DNA of 64,000 bases from Puccinia triticina (taxonomy: Eukaryota > Basidiomycota > Pucciniomycetes > Pucciniales > Pucciniaceae), in contig NC_070567.1 in the NCBI RefSeq assembly GCF_026914185.1, forward strand, positions 4,986,001 through 5,050,000, in the 5' to 3' direction. This document shows positions 46,753 through 57,080 of this stretch, piece by piece. Position 1 is the stretch's first letter; every line of letters starts with the position of its first letter. The notes under the pieces are model-generated. The model was not told where the DNA came from and did no database searches. It saw only the letters and a list, made by a program, of their open reading frames with translations. The position numbers and the translations under genes were made by a program.

Positions 46753-46936
46753 GGAAAAGAGGAAAAAGAAGAAAAAGAAGAAAAAGAAGAAAAAGAAGAA
46801 AAAGAAGAAAAAGAAGAAAAAGAAGAAAAAGAAGAAAAAGAAGAAAAAGAAGAAAAAGAAGAAAAAGAAGAAAAAGAAGAAAAAGAAGAAAAAGAAGAAA
46901 AAGAAGAAAAAGAAGAAAAAGAAGAAAAAGAAGAAA
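46753..46936 (+). repeat. GAAAAAGAA 9-bp simple repeat
   Basis: Near-perfect run of about twenty 9-bp units. It would translate to Glu-Glu-Lys repeats, but no gene context supports expression. Confidence 0.95.
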
Positions 46937-47660
46937 ACACCATCAAAATCAAAGATAAATCAACACCAATAAGAATAATAAGACAGGGAACATGTAACAA
47001 TACAGACCTTGGCAAGCGGAATCAGAACAGCAGATCAAAAGTCTCCAGAGGAGCACTATGGGCTTGGAACTAAGTGAAGTCTGTATTTCATATGGGGAAA
47101 GATGAAACACATGTGGGAAAAAGGGTCCTAAAGAGGGGCCTAGCTGACTGTAGGAACCTGATGGAAAGAAAAAGAACAAAAAGAGAAATAGGCCCTCTTC
47201 TGGGCATGGTGCAGAATTCTAACACATCTCACCATGGGAGTTTCCTTGGCACTTGTGTGCAAGTGCCATCTCTGAACTCAGTCATAGATTTGGTTGTATC
47301 TCAGTTAGATGCTGGTTGGAAGGCAATTTCATGTCTGCCACAAAGTAAGTTTATAAGAACTGGAATCATACCAAATGTGTTGTGCAATGGCTGTGTAAAA
47401 TGAATGCCATACCTATTTTGAAAACCAGGCCAATTTAATGATAAGTTTTACTTGATCCTCAAGCTTCACCAAAGCTCCTCATATTTCAATTATTGTGATT
47501 TTTGACCTCTTTGGAAACCCATACCCAGTAGGTTTCTCTGAAACTGTTTTTGTATTTGTTTTCAGGGAACACACCAAAAAGCTGCCAGTTCTTTTTAAGT
47601 TGTTTCTATTACACATGCATGGTTAAAACTTTGGATGGAGTGTAGTGATACTGTGGGGGG
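46937..47660. other. Gene-free stretch
   Basis: Short frames only; no motif or splice-linked exons recognised. Confidence 0.4.
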
Positions 47661-47969
47661 TAGAGCAGGTCCCTAGTACCCGTTGGTGGGTACACAAGCG
47701 GGTACCCGTGGAAGTGCACAGGTATCCGCGGGGTGCAGGTGCGGGTGTCCAGTCTGGGTCCAAATTCAGGCAGGTACCCGCGCACAAATTGCCATTCTGT
47801 ACAGCTCTGCTTGCCCCTAGTGCCCATTGGTGGGTACTAGGAACCTGTGGGCGGGTACCCGTGGAATTCCGCAGGTAACTGCCAGTGGGTGCCGGTGTCC
47901 ATTCTAGGTCAAAATTCAGGCAGGTACCCACACCCGCCGCAGGTAACCGGGTGTAAAGTGTCAGCTCTA
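47661..47969 (+). repeat. GGTACC-rich element, copy 2
   Basis: Begins TAGAGCAGGTCCCTAG and ends GTGTCAGCTCTA, forming short inverted ends. The body repeats GGTACCCG and CAAATTCAGGCAGGTA. The complement of 49729-49928 matches its first 200 bp well. Confidence 0.65.
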
Positions 47970-48070
47970 GTGGGAGGTCTTATTTTGCTCTGGTACTACG
48001 GTTTGACTTTGGTGCTGTGGGGCCAACTGTCACAAAAACATGTAACCTGTGCGGGTTTTTGTGACACACT

Positions 48071-48119
48071 GTGTCACACAAACGCACGCACGACGTACGT
48101 GCGTGCGCTTGTGTGACAC
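48071..48119. repeat. 49-bp near-perfect palindrome
   Basis: GTGTCACACAAACGCACGCA pairs with the other half around CGACGTACGT, with a couple of mismatches. Its GTGTCACA ends recur nearby at 48060 and 48605. Confidence 0.7.
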
Positions 48120-48703
48120 GTAGACCATCACCCAGCCATATCATGCCAAGATGAGTGCCCCGCAATCCCAGGGGTGAATTAGCTGAATCCTTTAATAATT
48201 GTATCTGCTTTTCATCCATCAGTACAGAAATCCTGCTAAGGAGATTTTCTGAATTCATTCACAAACCCTGGGTAATATGAGGCTCCCCTGGACTTGTCCC
48301 AGAATTCTAACTCCCTTGGGACAAAATTTAGCAGCCAATGAATGTGTCAAACAAATTCACACATGTGTGCTGGTGTGTCACATTTTTCATCACTGAGCCA
48401 AGTGATGCCAACCAGAGTGCTCATGCAGAGCCAGGGGCTTAGGTGGACCTTTCAAAAATGTGTATAACGTTCAGCCATATGTACACAAATGATTTTTAGG
48501 GATATTTTCTGAAGTCATACACAACTCCTGATTAATATGAGGTTTTTTCCACTGGACTTTTCCCAGAACTTCAAATATTTTGTGAAAAAAATCAGCAACT
48601 AAAGAATGTGTCACACAAACTCACACATTTATCTTTTTGTGTATGACTAACATATCTTGAGCTTTTTGGGATTTATGATAAACACATGATAGAATGGAAT
48701 ACA
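48120..48703. other. Gene-free stretch with two diverged direct copies
   Basis: Segments near 48230-48370 and 48505-48630 share words such as ATTTTCTGAATTCATNCACAA and GTGTCACACAAACTCACACAT; an old duplication is likely. Confidence 0.4.
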
Positions 48704-48810
48704 TAGAGCTGGCACTTTGCACCTGGGTACCTGGTGTGCAGGTACCTTCCTGAATTTTTACCCAGAATGGACACCCGCACCTTCTGGCTGTTACCTGCGT
48801 ACTTCCACGG
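48704..48810 (-). repeat. GGTACC-rich element, copy 3, partial and inverted
   Basis: TAGAGCTGGCACTTTGCACC corresponds to the complement of the end of copy 2 (47880-47969). Confidence 0.6.
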
Positions 48811-49728
48811 TGTGGAACTACTCAAAGGGGAGAATAGAGCTTGGAAGGGAAATGGATAGCAACACTAGTAATAATGTAAGCTATGCAAGGGTGCTGATGA
48901 GGCTGCCTTCCTCACTAATTCTGAGGGGATGAGAGTAACACTAAGAAAAAGAAAGAAAAGGTGTGGCTGATTTCTACTTGATCTTAGGAGCTAGTACTAT
49001 GAGCTGACTAATGACTACTGAGGATGAGAGGATTGGGGCAATGGTTGAAGGGGGAAAGCAATTGGCAATGATTCAATGGCAATGGGTTGATGAGAATGGG
49101 CACTATAATTTCTGTATCTAAAATTCTGCATATAATTCTCTGCATGAGGTACAAGTGAGGGGGGAAGGACAGTTCTTATATGAAAGGACTTAGGAGAATG
49201 TGCACAGACAATGAGGAGTTCTGGCTATGGGAAGGAAGGTTGTACAAATGGGGAAAGGTTCTGGCTATGGGAATAAAAGATTGTACAAATGGGGAAATTG
49301 ATGTGAACATAGTAACAACTTGTAATGATGAGCACTACTGAAAGGTGTAAGCACAGATCCAATGATGTAATGTGTACAATAGCCATAGTACATAATGAGT
49401 AATGTATGTAAAGGGTTTAGTATGTGAGAATATATATGTAAAAGGAATGTAATGAAATGATTCAAGTAAGTTACTAATGAAATGAGTATTGTAACTAATG
49501 AAGACTGTAGGTTTTCTGTAAGTCTTATATCCTCTATAACTACTGAACCATTGAAGATAAGGGGGTACTATGTGTGAGTGAATATAGGTGAAATTTGACG
49601 TAGAATCTGAATATGCAATAATAATGAGGTATTTGTGAAAGTTTATGGGGAAATGGGTAATGTAATGATGAATATATGTAAAGGAAAGCAATAAAATACC
49701 ACTTATGATTTGGAATGGAGCACCACAA
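48811..49728. other. AT-rich gene-free stretch
   Basis: Contains a roughly 40-bp tandem GGTTCTGGCTATGGGAA word near 49215-49275. No gene supported. Confidence 0.4.
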
Positions 49729-49928
49729 CGGGTACCCACCCACATGTACCTAGTACCTGCCAATGGGCACTAGGGGCAAGCAGAGCTGTGCAGAATGGCG
49801 ATTTGTGTGCAGGTAACTGCCTGAATTTGGACCCAGACTGGACACCCGCACCCGCACCCGGCGGATACCTGCGCACTTCCACAGGTACCCACCTGCTGCC
49901 CGCCAACAGATGATAGGGGCCAGCTCTA
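49729..49928 (-). repeat. GGTACC-rich element, copy 4, inverted
   Basis: Complement of the first 200 bp of copy 2, ending CCAGCTCTA. Both share CTGCTTGCCCCTAGTGCCCA on opposite strands. Confidence 0.7.
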
Positions 49929-50202
49929 GAAATATATGATTCCCGTGGTAAATACATTGTTTCTGCCAAGTATTTGATATTGCTTTGCAAGATAGTTGAA
50001 AATGTGTTCTCAAATAGTTCTGGTAATAACTAGAGTCACTTTGGAGACGGTTTTCAATTGAATTCAACTCCTTTCCAAAGTGCCTTCAGCTCAATTGAGC
50101 ATGAGTTAAACATAAATTCATCATGAATTCAGCATAGGTTGAGGCTCAAGTTCCAGGATATATCTAACAGGGTTCTTAAAAAATATTGTGTGATGGCACT
50201 TC

Positions 50203-50659
50203 CAACGGTGGGCCAGCTACGCTAACCGTAGCGTTAGCGTGGCGTAGCGTAGCGGAATTCCGCTAAATTTTAGTGTAGCGTTAGCGGAATTGCGCCTTCT
50301 CTGCGCTAACGCTACGCGCAAAGGGTGCGCAGCTAATTTAGCTGTTAGCGTAGCGTTAGCGCAGATGCGCGCAATTTCGCTAACGCTACACACGCAGGGC
50401 GCAAAAGAGCGCGCGCTACGGTGCGCCACAGTGCTTTTAGCTGAAAAAAGGCCTTTTTTTCCGCACAAAGCGCTGTAGCGCAGCGTAGTGACTGTAGCGG
50501 CGCGCTAACACTAACAAACAATTGGCGCGCTGTTAGCGCCGCTGAAACGTAGCGCAGCGTAGCGGCGCTAGCAGTGCGCTAACGCTACTCAAAATGGGCG
50601 GGCGCTTTTTGCCGCTACGCTAACGCCAAGTGGCCCTGTAGCGTAGCGGTCCACCATTG
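50203..50659. mobile_element. Palindromic element with CAACGGTGGG ends (family member 3)
   Basis: Starts CAACGGTGGGCCAGC and ends GGTCCACCATTG (457 bp). GCACTTC is duplicated at 50196-50202 and 50660-50666. The body is made almost entirely of GTAGCGTTAGCG/CGCTAACGCTAC words on both strands. Confidence 0.85.
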
Positions 50660-50666
50660 GCACTTC

Positions 50667-52177
50667 CACGCAAGTGCCAATCAAACTCCCATGGTGTCTC
50701 TAGCAGATTGCTTTAGCTAGGCCCAAGCAAGGTGAAAACCCTACCCTGCAAAGATTGGAGCAAGTAAACAGTTGCTAATGGCACAGTGCCCACTTGTAGA
50801 CCACAGGCAACTCAACTTCCCCTCCAACACATTCTTAAGACACCATTGTTCTTAACTCCCTTAAATCAGCAGAGGCCACTTGCTCTGCTTTTGGGTAAAT
50901 TCTCTATACCTGTCCCACACTAAGCTTGTAGCTAGTTAGACCTCAGTAGGATAGATACTTAAAAGAAATAAACATTCAGTCTTCCTAAATTTTTCAGAAC
51001 ACACAATCAAATGATCAAGAATTTAAACAGAAACAAAATAAAATAAAAGAAACATAACATAACATAACATAACATAACCCATATGACTCATGTCACATGT
51101 GTTAAGGCCAAGAAAGGAAAAGAGAATCTGGGAGGGCTCACAATCTTGAGGAAGTGAGAAAGTCTGAGAAGGGATCTTGAGTTTCTTGCTGAAATCTTTA
51201 TCCTTAATCTACTGTGACTGAGCTGAGGATTTAACTGAATTTCGAAAGTCAGATGGCCTGCACAAGTTTGATCACCACACCATTAACCCTGTTCTCAGGC
51301 ACCAGCCCAGCTGGGACTGTGAGTCTGACCGGCCAGATCAAGGGCTGTCCAAGGCTCCCAGCATCAGTTGTGTTTCATGCCCATAAATAGTCTGCCAATG
51401 GCATCACTTGCCCTCTGATTACTCCTCCTGTCTTGCCACCATGTTGTCACCTTCTTTGAGCTTGCAGTTTTAGGTTGGAAAATTCAAGTCTCCATCACAA
51501 TTCAATATTCCCATTTGGTTGATGAAGGATGATGCTACCCATTCCTTCCGCACTCTCTAACCACACCATGTATATAATCTTCCAAAGTGGAACTAGTAAG
51601 ACCTATAAGAAAGATTTCTGGTTGGTTCTTGGAAGCCCTGAGATGTTTTGGGCAGTTCACCAGCTCTTTGCCAGTCACCAAAATAAGGAACCTGTCAGCT
51701 TTAGTGAAAGCCAGTGACCCAAATCATTGGAGGGCTTCCTGTCAAGTTTGGGAGCCTCCTAGATCTCAATTTACACACCCAAATTCTTAATTTTTGACAA
51801 AAAGGGAAATGTTTTCCTAACCCTAAAGTTCATTAATTTCATGTGCACTGGTTGAGTTTTTGATAGGTGTCTTAATTTAGAATTCAGAGGGGGCTCTCTA
51901 AATGGCAACAGGAAGTCATGCATATTATCCTCCTGAACATTGGGAAGTCACTACTGTGTCTCCAGTCTTCTTCATTTGTAAGACTCCCGGCTTTCATTTT
52001 GGCTTTCAACACTGCTTTCTTGCCTTCAGTCTTTGTTTTCATTGCCGTAGACTGCTTCTCCAAGACATTGAGCAATGAGTAGTATATCATCAATTGAATG
52101 TTGAAACAAAGGTGTTTCAGACTCTCCAGAGGTATCTGAGACACAAAACATGAAAATAATTCCCATTTTGAAAGACA
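50667..52177. other. Gene-free stretch
   Basis: Includes an AACAT pentanucleotide run at 51052-51078. No gene supported. Confidence 0.45.
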
Positions 52178-52179
52178 TA

Positions 52180-52542
52180 CAGCAATGTTAGAAAAGCTTG
52201 CAGTTGGGTAGGCCCAACTTTTGGGCTGCTGATTTCAACCTCAAAGCCTGTATGTCTCCTGTATGTCAGGAATGCCATCAGAAGAAAAATCCCAGTTTCT
52301 TTGTTTTTCACTTTGGGGCTTCATGGGTTGCACCTTTGGAATCCTGGACTGATTTTATGTCAATCAAATCCTTTGTTGCAAATCCCCCCCTGCCCCCATG
52401 GCCGGCCCGGCACCCTCCTTGAGCTGACCCAGCCGCCCGAAGGGGTTTCAACTGCCTATACAGTGAAGCTTTACAGGCCTGTGGCTGAAATGCAGAAATC
52501 ATTTTCAGCCACACAAGACCACAAGCTTTTCTAACATGGCTG
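52180..52542. mobile_element. Tc1/mariner-type MITE
   Basis: Ends CAGCAATGTTAGAAAAGCTT and complement with one mismatch, flanked by TA at 52178-52179 and 52543-52544. There is no coding content in 363 bp. Confidence 0.75.
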
Positions 52543-53051
52543 TATTTTGGAGTTGGCCTTGATTCCATCACATGTTAGAATATTTGAAAGAAGATTTTGA
52601 GCTGAAAAGCTATCTTGGGGACTCAGGAGTCAGGAAAAGCTTACAAGTTCTTTTGCATTGGCATCAAACATCTGACAGACAATAGCATTGAGAAAGACAT
52701 GCTTAGGGTGAGAAAAATAGAGATGCAAACTTGAAAAATATCATCATTCTCAAGGTCAAAATGACATAACAAGCAAGGGAAAAATTCCCTATAATTAACC
52801 CATAAACATTTTGTTGGGGCTAGAGAGACTTAGAGCAACCGCATTGGTCGCGGTTTTAGCTCGGATTAGCGTAACTTACTCCAACCCCTCAACCGCATCG
52901 GGGTAGAGTAGCTTTGGAGTAACTACTCCCAGGAGTAGGAAAAGGAGTAGCAAGGGGTAACTTTGCTCTCCGCTAATCCTGGGAGTAAGCCGTCCACAAA
53001 CCCTCGGTACGACCCTGGAGTAACTCATCCACACACCTTGTCACCTCCAAC

Positions 53052-54297
53052 ATGCCACCTCGAAAATCACGACAACCTATGGCTACCACCCAACCCTCCG
53101 AATTGATACCAGCTAGCCCAACGACTCAGTCCCAACCTCCAACCCAAACTGACCCTCCTCCAAAGCGCCGAGGCCCAAACTTTACCCCCAAGGAAGATGA
53201 GAAACTCGCAAAGAGCTGGGCCTTCATATCCCAAGATGGAGTCACGTCAAACAATCAAAAGGCTGCCGACTTTTGGGCTCAAGTCCTAGAAGATTTCAAT
53301 CAATTCACGCCCGGACCCCAACGAGACGCTGATGGTTTATCTACCAGGTAAGTTGTCTCAGACTCCAACACATTGGTTTAGTTTATGAGCAAGTTTCTTC
53401 ATTTATAAACACTTGATTTCCCTGCCATCAATCAGATGGAAACCCTTGCAACAGGCATGCCTCAAGTTCTTGGCTCTTTACAATTGAATTGCTAATAACC
53501 CGGCGTCTGGTAGTTCACCCAATGATTGGATGTTGAATGCGCGAGGAATGTATCACGAGCAAGTCAAAAAGCACTTCACCGCCGACCGAGCATGGAACTT
53601 GTTGAAAAAAATTCCAAAGTTTAAAGATCTTGTCGGCAAGGCTAAAAACGGCCGACCTTCTTCCAACATGTCGCAAGCACAACAACCACGATCAGCTCAA
53701 TCAATATCACCCCCCCCCCCTGAAACTTCTCTAGAGGGTCAATCTGCAAAATCAAAGGACTGGGAGCGACCTCCAGGCATCCATCGAGCGAAGCGCAAAG
53801 TCAGTGACAATGACTACAAGCGAAAGAAGATGAAGCTACTCAAAGCTTCAGAGAAGCACTCATCCAAGCGGACCGCAGAAGCAAAACGTGCCAATCAAGA
53901 AGCCAAACGTGCAAATGACATCCAAGCGGAGTGGGTTGCTGTTGATTGAGAGAAGAATGAGATGAATCTCATGTTTCAGAATGTTGATAACTGCCCCAAT
54001 GATTTTGCTCAAACTTACCTGATCGCAAAGAAGAAGGACATTTTAGATCGTTTGATCAATCCATCATCGGCGCCTCCCAATAATACCTCAAACAATCCAT
54101 CATCGGCACCTCCAACTAGCGTGAAAGATCAATCCTCAAGGCCTCCTACTAGCGAAAAGGAAAGAGACAATGAAAGTGAAAGTGAATCCAAAAAATCAGA
54201 TGGTGACTGTGATCTTGATCCAACGCAAACACAGACTTTTCTTGGTGCACATGAAGAACCCGAGTTCCCCTTACACCCTGACCTTGCATTGTTGTAG
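53052..54297 (+). pseudogene. Harbinger ORF1, Myb/SANT-like DNA-binding protein, broken
   Basis: Exon 1 53052-53348 continues after an intron at about 53437. The trihelix/SANT-like region spans FTPKEDEKLAKSWAFISQD to the WKPLQQACLKFLALYN and WNLLKKIPKFKDL segments. A basic Lys-rich stretch (KRKVSDNDYKRKKMK) and a helical tail follow. ORF1 proteins help the transposase enter the nucleus and bind DNA. Two in-frame TGA codons interrupt it, one after LALYN (about 53487) and one at 53947-53949 after WVAVD. Confidence 0.78.
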
Positions 54298-54739
54298 CTT
54301 CAAGTTCTAGTGCTAGTTCTACTGCTGCCATTGTTCTGTTTCTTGATTTGTTGTCTCCTTTTCATTTCATCTATCTTGGTCTTGTTTTCCAGATAACTTG
54401 AAAAAAAAAAAATACAAGTAGATCAATTGGAAATTGAGATAAACAACGCAAAATTTTTACACAAGTGGATTGAGTCAGAGAAACAAACAGAAACACAACA
54501 AAACTGTTTGGAGACAGAAATAACATCGGATAAAACGGACAGTCAAGATTGAGGCAGAAAAAAATCTTTTGAGGTTGAGTTCACTACTCGTCTGAAGGGC
54601 TATCCTCATCGGATGTGTCTGATTGGACAGCCTTGTCCCATAAGTTCCTAATGAGGTCGCTTGTGAGCTTATGATTGACAAGCTGGGATTGCATCTCAAC
54701 TTCTCTCATACATTGCTGGAGGATGTTGTATGGTGTAGA

Positions 54740-55988
54740 TCAGGGAGGAACAAGCTTGGTTGAGGAGGGCAGCGCCGGGTAAGATTTCGGATCAGCGCGT
54801 GATTCGACAATCATATTGTGAAGGATAATACAAGTCTTCAATATGGCTTTGATGTCTTCGGGGTACCACTGCATAGCAGGTTTCTTCAGGATTTGGAATT
54901 GGCCTTGCAATATTCCAAAAGTGCGTTCGATATCCTTGCGGACTGATTCTTGTCTTTTGACAAAGATTTTTGTTTGCCGGTCCGCAGTTCCTGAGAGAGA
55001 TTTGGACTGAACGAGAGTAGCCCAAGGATTGTAAATGCCATCAACCAGATAATAAGGCATTTTATATGTGTTTTTGCCGAGTTGAAACTCTACACCCCAG
55101 GAAGTCCCGTCAAGTAGCAACTGAAAGATCGGCGATTGGTCTAGAACGTTCTTGTCATTTAAGCAACCCGGTGTTCCAAAAAAACAGTGCCAAATCCAAG
55201 TATCCTTTGTTGCGGCGGCCTCCAAAATAATGGTTGGTGTCTTTTCCTTCCCTTTGAACTGGCCGGCTGATTCTGTCGGGCAATTTTTCCAAGCCCAGTG
55301 CATGCAATCAAGGCTCCCAATACAACCTGGGAAACCTCTTGCAGCATTCTCCTCCAGGATCCTCTTCAAATCCTCCCTGCTTGGAGCTCGTAAGTATGTT
55401 GGTCCGTAGAACTCTTGGATTGCCCCGCAGAAAATATCCAGGTTTTGTCTTGCAGTCGTCTCGGCAATTTGTCCGTTGCGTCAAGCGGAAGTCCGTAGGC
55501 TAATTGTCGGATTGCAGCTGTTATCTTCTGATGAGGACTCAGTCCCATCTTTCCTGTGCAATCCTATCAAGAAAAGATAAAATTAGTGTTTGTTGCTCGG
55601 GAGTAGAAATAGAAAGACTTACTGCTTTTTGAACAAAGTAAGGATAATGTTTGGTGAGATCCTGTATGATACAAACAACAAGACCTCTCTCCATGCGAAA
55701 CCTTTGGCAAAAGTTGCAAGAGTTGTACCGGTTGAACTCGTTGAAGTAATCATTCATCATAGATTCATGGTGTTTCAAGTGGTCTCAATCCTTGTTGGGC
55801 TGCCGTTTTTTCTTGGGTGGTGCACATGTTTCCTCATCCGAATCGCTAGAATCAGGCTTGTCGTCGAGGTCACTATCTAGAATCTGTTGGACCGTCTTCC
55901 GATTCTGCTGAGCTATCCTGCAAACAAGTAACCTGCGGCGTCGAGATTTGGATTGATTGGGAAATGGAAGGATACTCGTCCAAAGCAT
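54740..55988 (-). pseudogene. PIF/Harbinger transposase, broken
   Basis: The catalytic triad is visible: Asp in IGSLDCMHWAWK, Asp in YYLVDGIYNPW and Glu in RKDIERTFGILQ. Upstream segments read FCQRFRMERGLVV and QKITAAIRQLAYGLPLDATDK. Three parts: N-terminal exon 55988-about 55622, a GTAAGT intron, then the remainder. Lesions are a TGA at 55787-55785 after QPNKD and a frameshift near 55468, where the frame jumps between DATDKL and ETTARQNLDIF. This copy cannot make active transposase. Confidence 0.85.
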
Positions 55989-56109
55989 CGTGCTTTGTTT
56001 CGAAGCCGATGCGGTTGTTTGGAGTAATCCAAGGGGTAGCAGTTACTCCAAATTTTGATCCACAAGTGAAAAGAAAGGTCCGAGTGAAGTGGGTGTTGAA
56101 CCCACAACC

Positions 56110-56295
56110 TCGTGTACTGTGAGAGTCGAACTCATATACTCAACATTCATGAGTGATGCTCTAACCATTGACACTACAGGCAAACAGGTGACGTTCCCGC
56201 ACGCAGCGTCACCTGCGCAGTGACTGCCGCCACCAAAATTAGGTGACGCTGCGCGCGGGAGCGACAGCTGTCTGCCTGTAGTGTGAGCTAAGTAC
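56110..56295 (-). repeat. tRNA-like (SINE head-like) sequence split by a CACTA MITE
   Basis: On the minus strand, leaving out 56170-56281 and one TGA copy, the sequence starts GTGTACT and ends AGTACAC (a 7-bp acceptor pairing). It contains a perfect box A, TAGCTCAATGGTTAGAGC, and a box B, GAGTTCGACTCTC. The anticodon arm is poor (no T at position 33), so it is a tRNA-derived sequence rather than a working tRNA. A second box-B-like GGGTTCAACACCC lies downstream. Confidence 0.6.
56170..56281. mobile_element. 112-bp CACTA MITE
   Basis: Ends CACTACAGGCAAACAG and its complement (CACTACAGGCAGACAG from the right), with TGA at 56167-56169 and 56282-56284. The arms pair over most of their length, including CGCAGCGTCACCT. 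Confidence 0.85.
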
Positions 56296-56695
56296 ACATT
56301 GCTATGTTGCAGTTGAATACAGTAGATGTATGCTTATGATGATGTGTGGTGTTGCCCCAATGGTGATTGGATGTGTAAGCAACAATGTGTTAAGCAGTGC
56401 TAGATTGACACTTCAACATTCCCCCGTGCTTGATATAGGGTTGTGCGCAATGCACCAATCTTTCCAAGTTCAATTTTGAAGCAGCAAGCGCTACCTGGGC
56501 TCATAACCTATTGGGCGCAGAGGGAGAGACCTGAAGCAGCACAGAGGCTGTGATGAGCAAGAGAACACGCAGCAAACACGGGAGCAGTGGAGGCACACCG
56601 TACCAATGTGGTTGCCCCCCGGGGTAGCACTAATCCGGGAGTAAAGTTGAAGCTTACTCCTGGACTTACCCCGCGCACCGATGCGGTTGCTCTTA

Positions 56696-57080
56696 TGGGT
56701 TAAGTGTTGTTTTCCCCGTGAGGAGCTGGAGTGAGTGTTTGGAGCAGGCAAACTGGCATGTATTTTGATTTGATCTTAAATTTGATATCCAATTTCTATG
56801 GGCTATTTCAGTTGTTAATTTAGACGTAAGGGACCTTACTTGCTGATGAAAATTGATTGAGATTGAGTTTCTACCTGCAAGCAAGGTCTATAGCAGCCTT
56901 ATCAAGCCATGTTGGTGACGGGAAGTGCTTCAATTGTGCATCTAAAGAACAGCCTGGACAAATAGAAAGGCATGACTTCATTTATATTTAATTTAAAAAA
57001 GCAAAGATTGATAACACGGCCTATGTGATCAAGGTTCCTATAATAATCACTAAAATACAAATTGAAGTGAAGTTGATGTT
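56696..57080. other. Short intergenic stretch
   Basis: Three-prime flank of the NBS1-like gene. No gene supported. Confidence 0.45.

Larger units (their letters stand above)
52833..56692. mobile_element. PIF/Harbinger transposon, decayed
   Basis: Ends GAGCAACCGCATTGGT and complement (GAGCAACCGCATCGGT on the right), flanked by TTA at 52830-52832 and 56693-56695, the classic PIF/Harbinger target. CAACCGCATCGG words recur subterminally near 52893 and 56003. Two genes converge: a Myb/SANT-like ORF1 from the left and a DDE transposase from the right, the standard two-gene layout. Confidence 0.92.

Noticed and set aside
46588..47073. Protein with a long Glu-Glu-Lys run
   Set aside because: The run is a 9-bp simple repeat; flanking frame has no motif or splice support.
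55785..55787. Selenocysteine or alternative decoding of the in-frame TGA codons
   Set aside because: TGA serves as the normal stop of other genes here (for example RPL13 and Aurora), and the lesions lie only in transposons.
56110..56295. Functional tRNA gene with an intron
   Set aside because: The interruption is in the D arm, not next to the anticodon, and has CACTA ends with a TGA duplication; the anticodon loop lacks T33.
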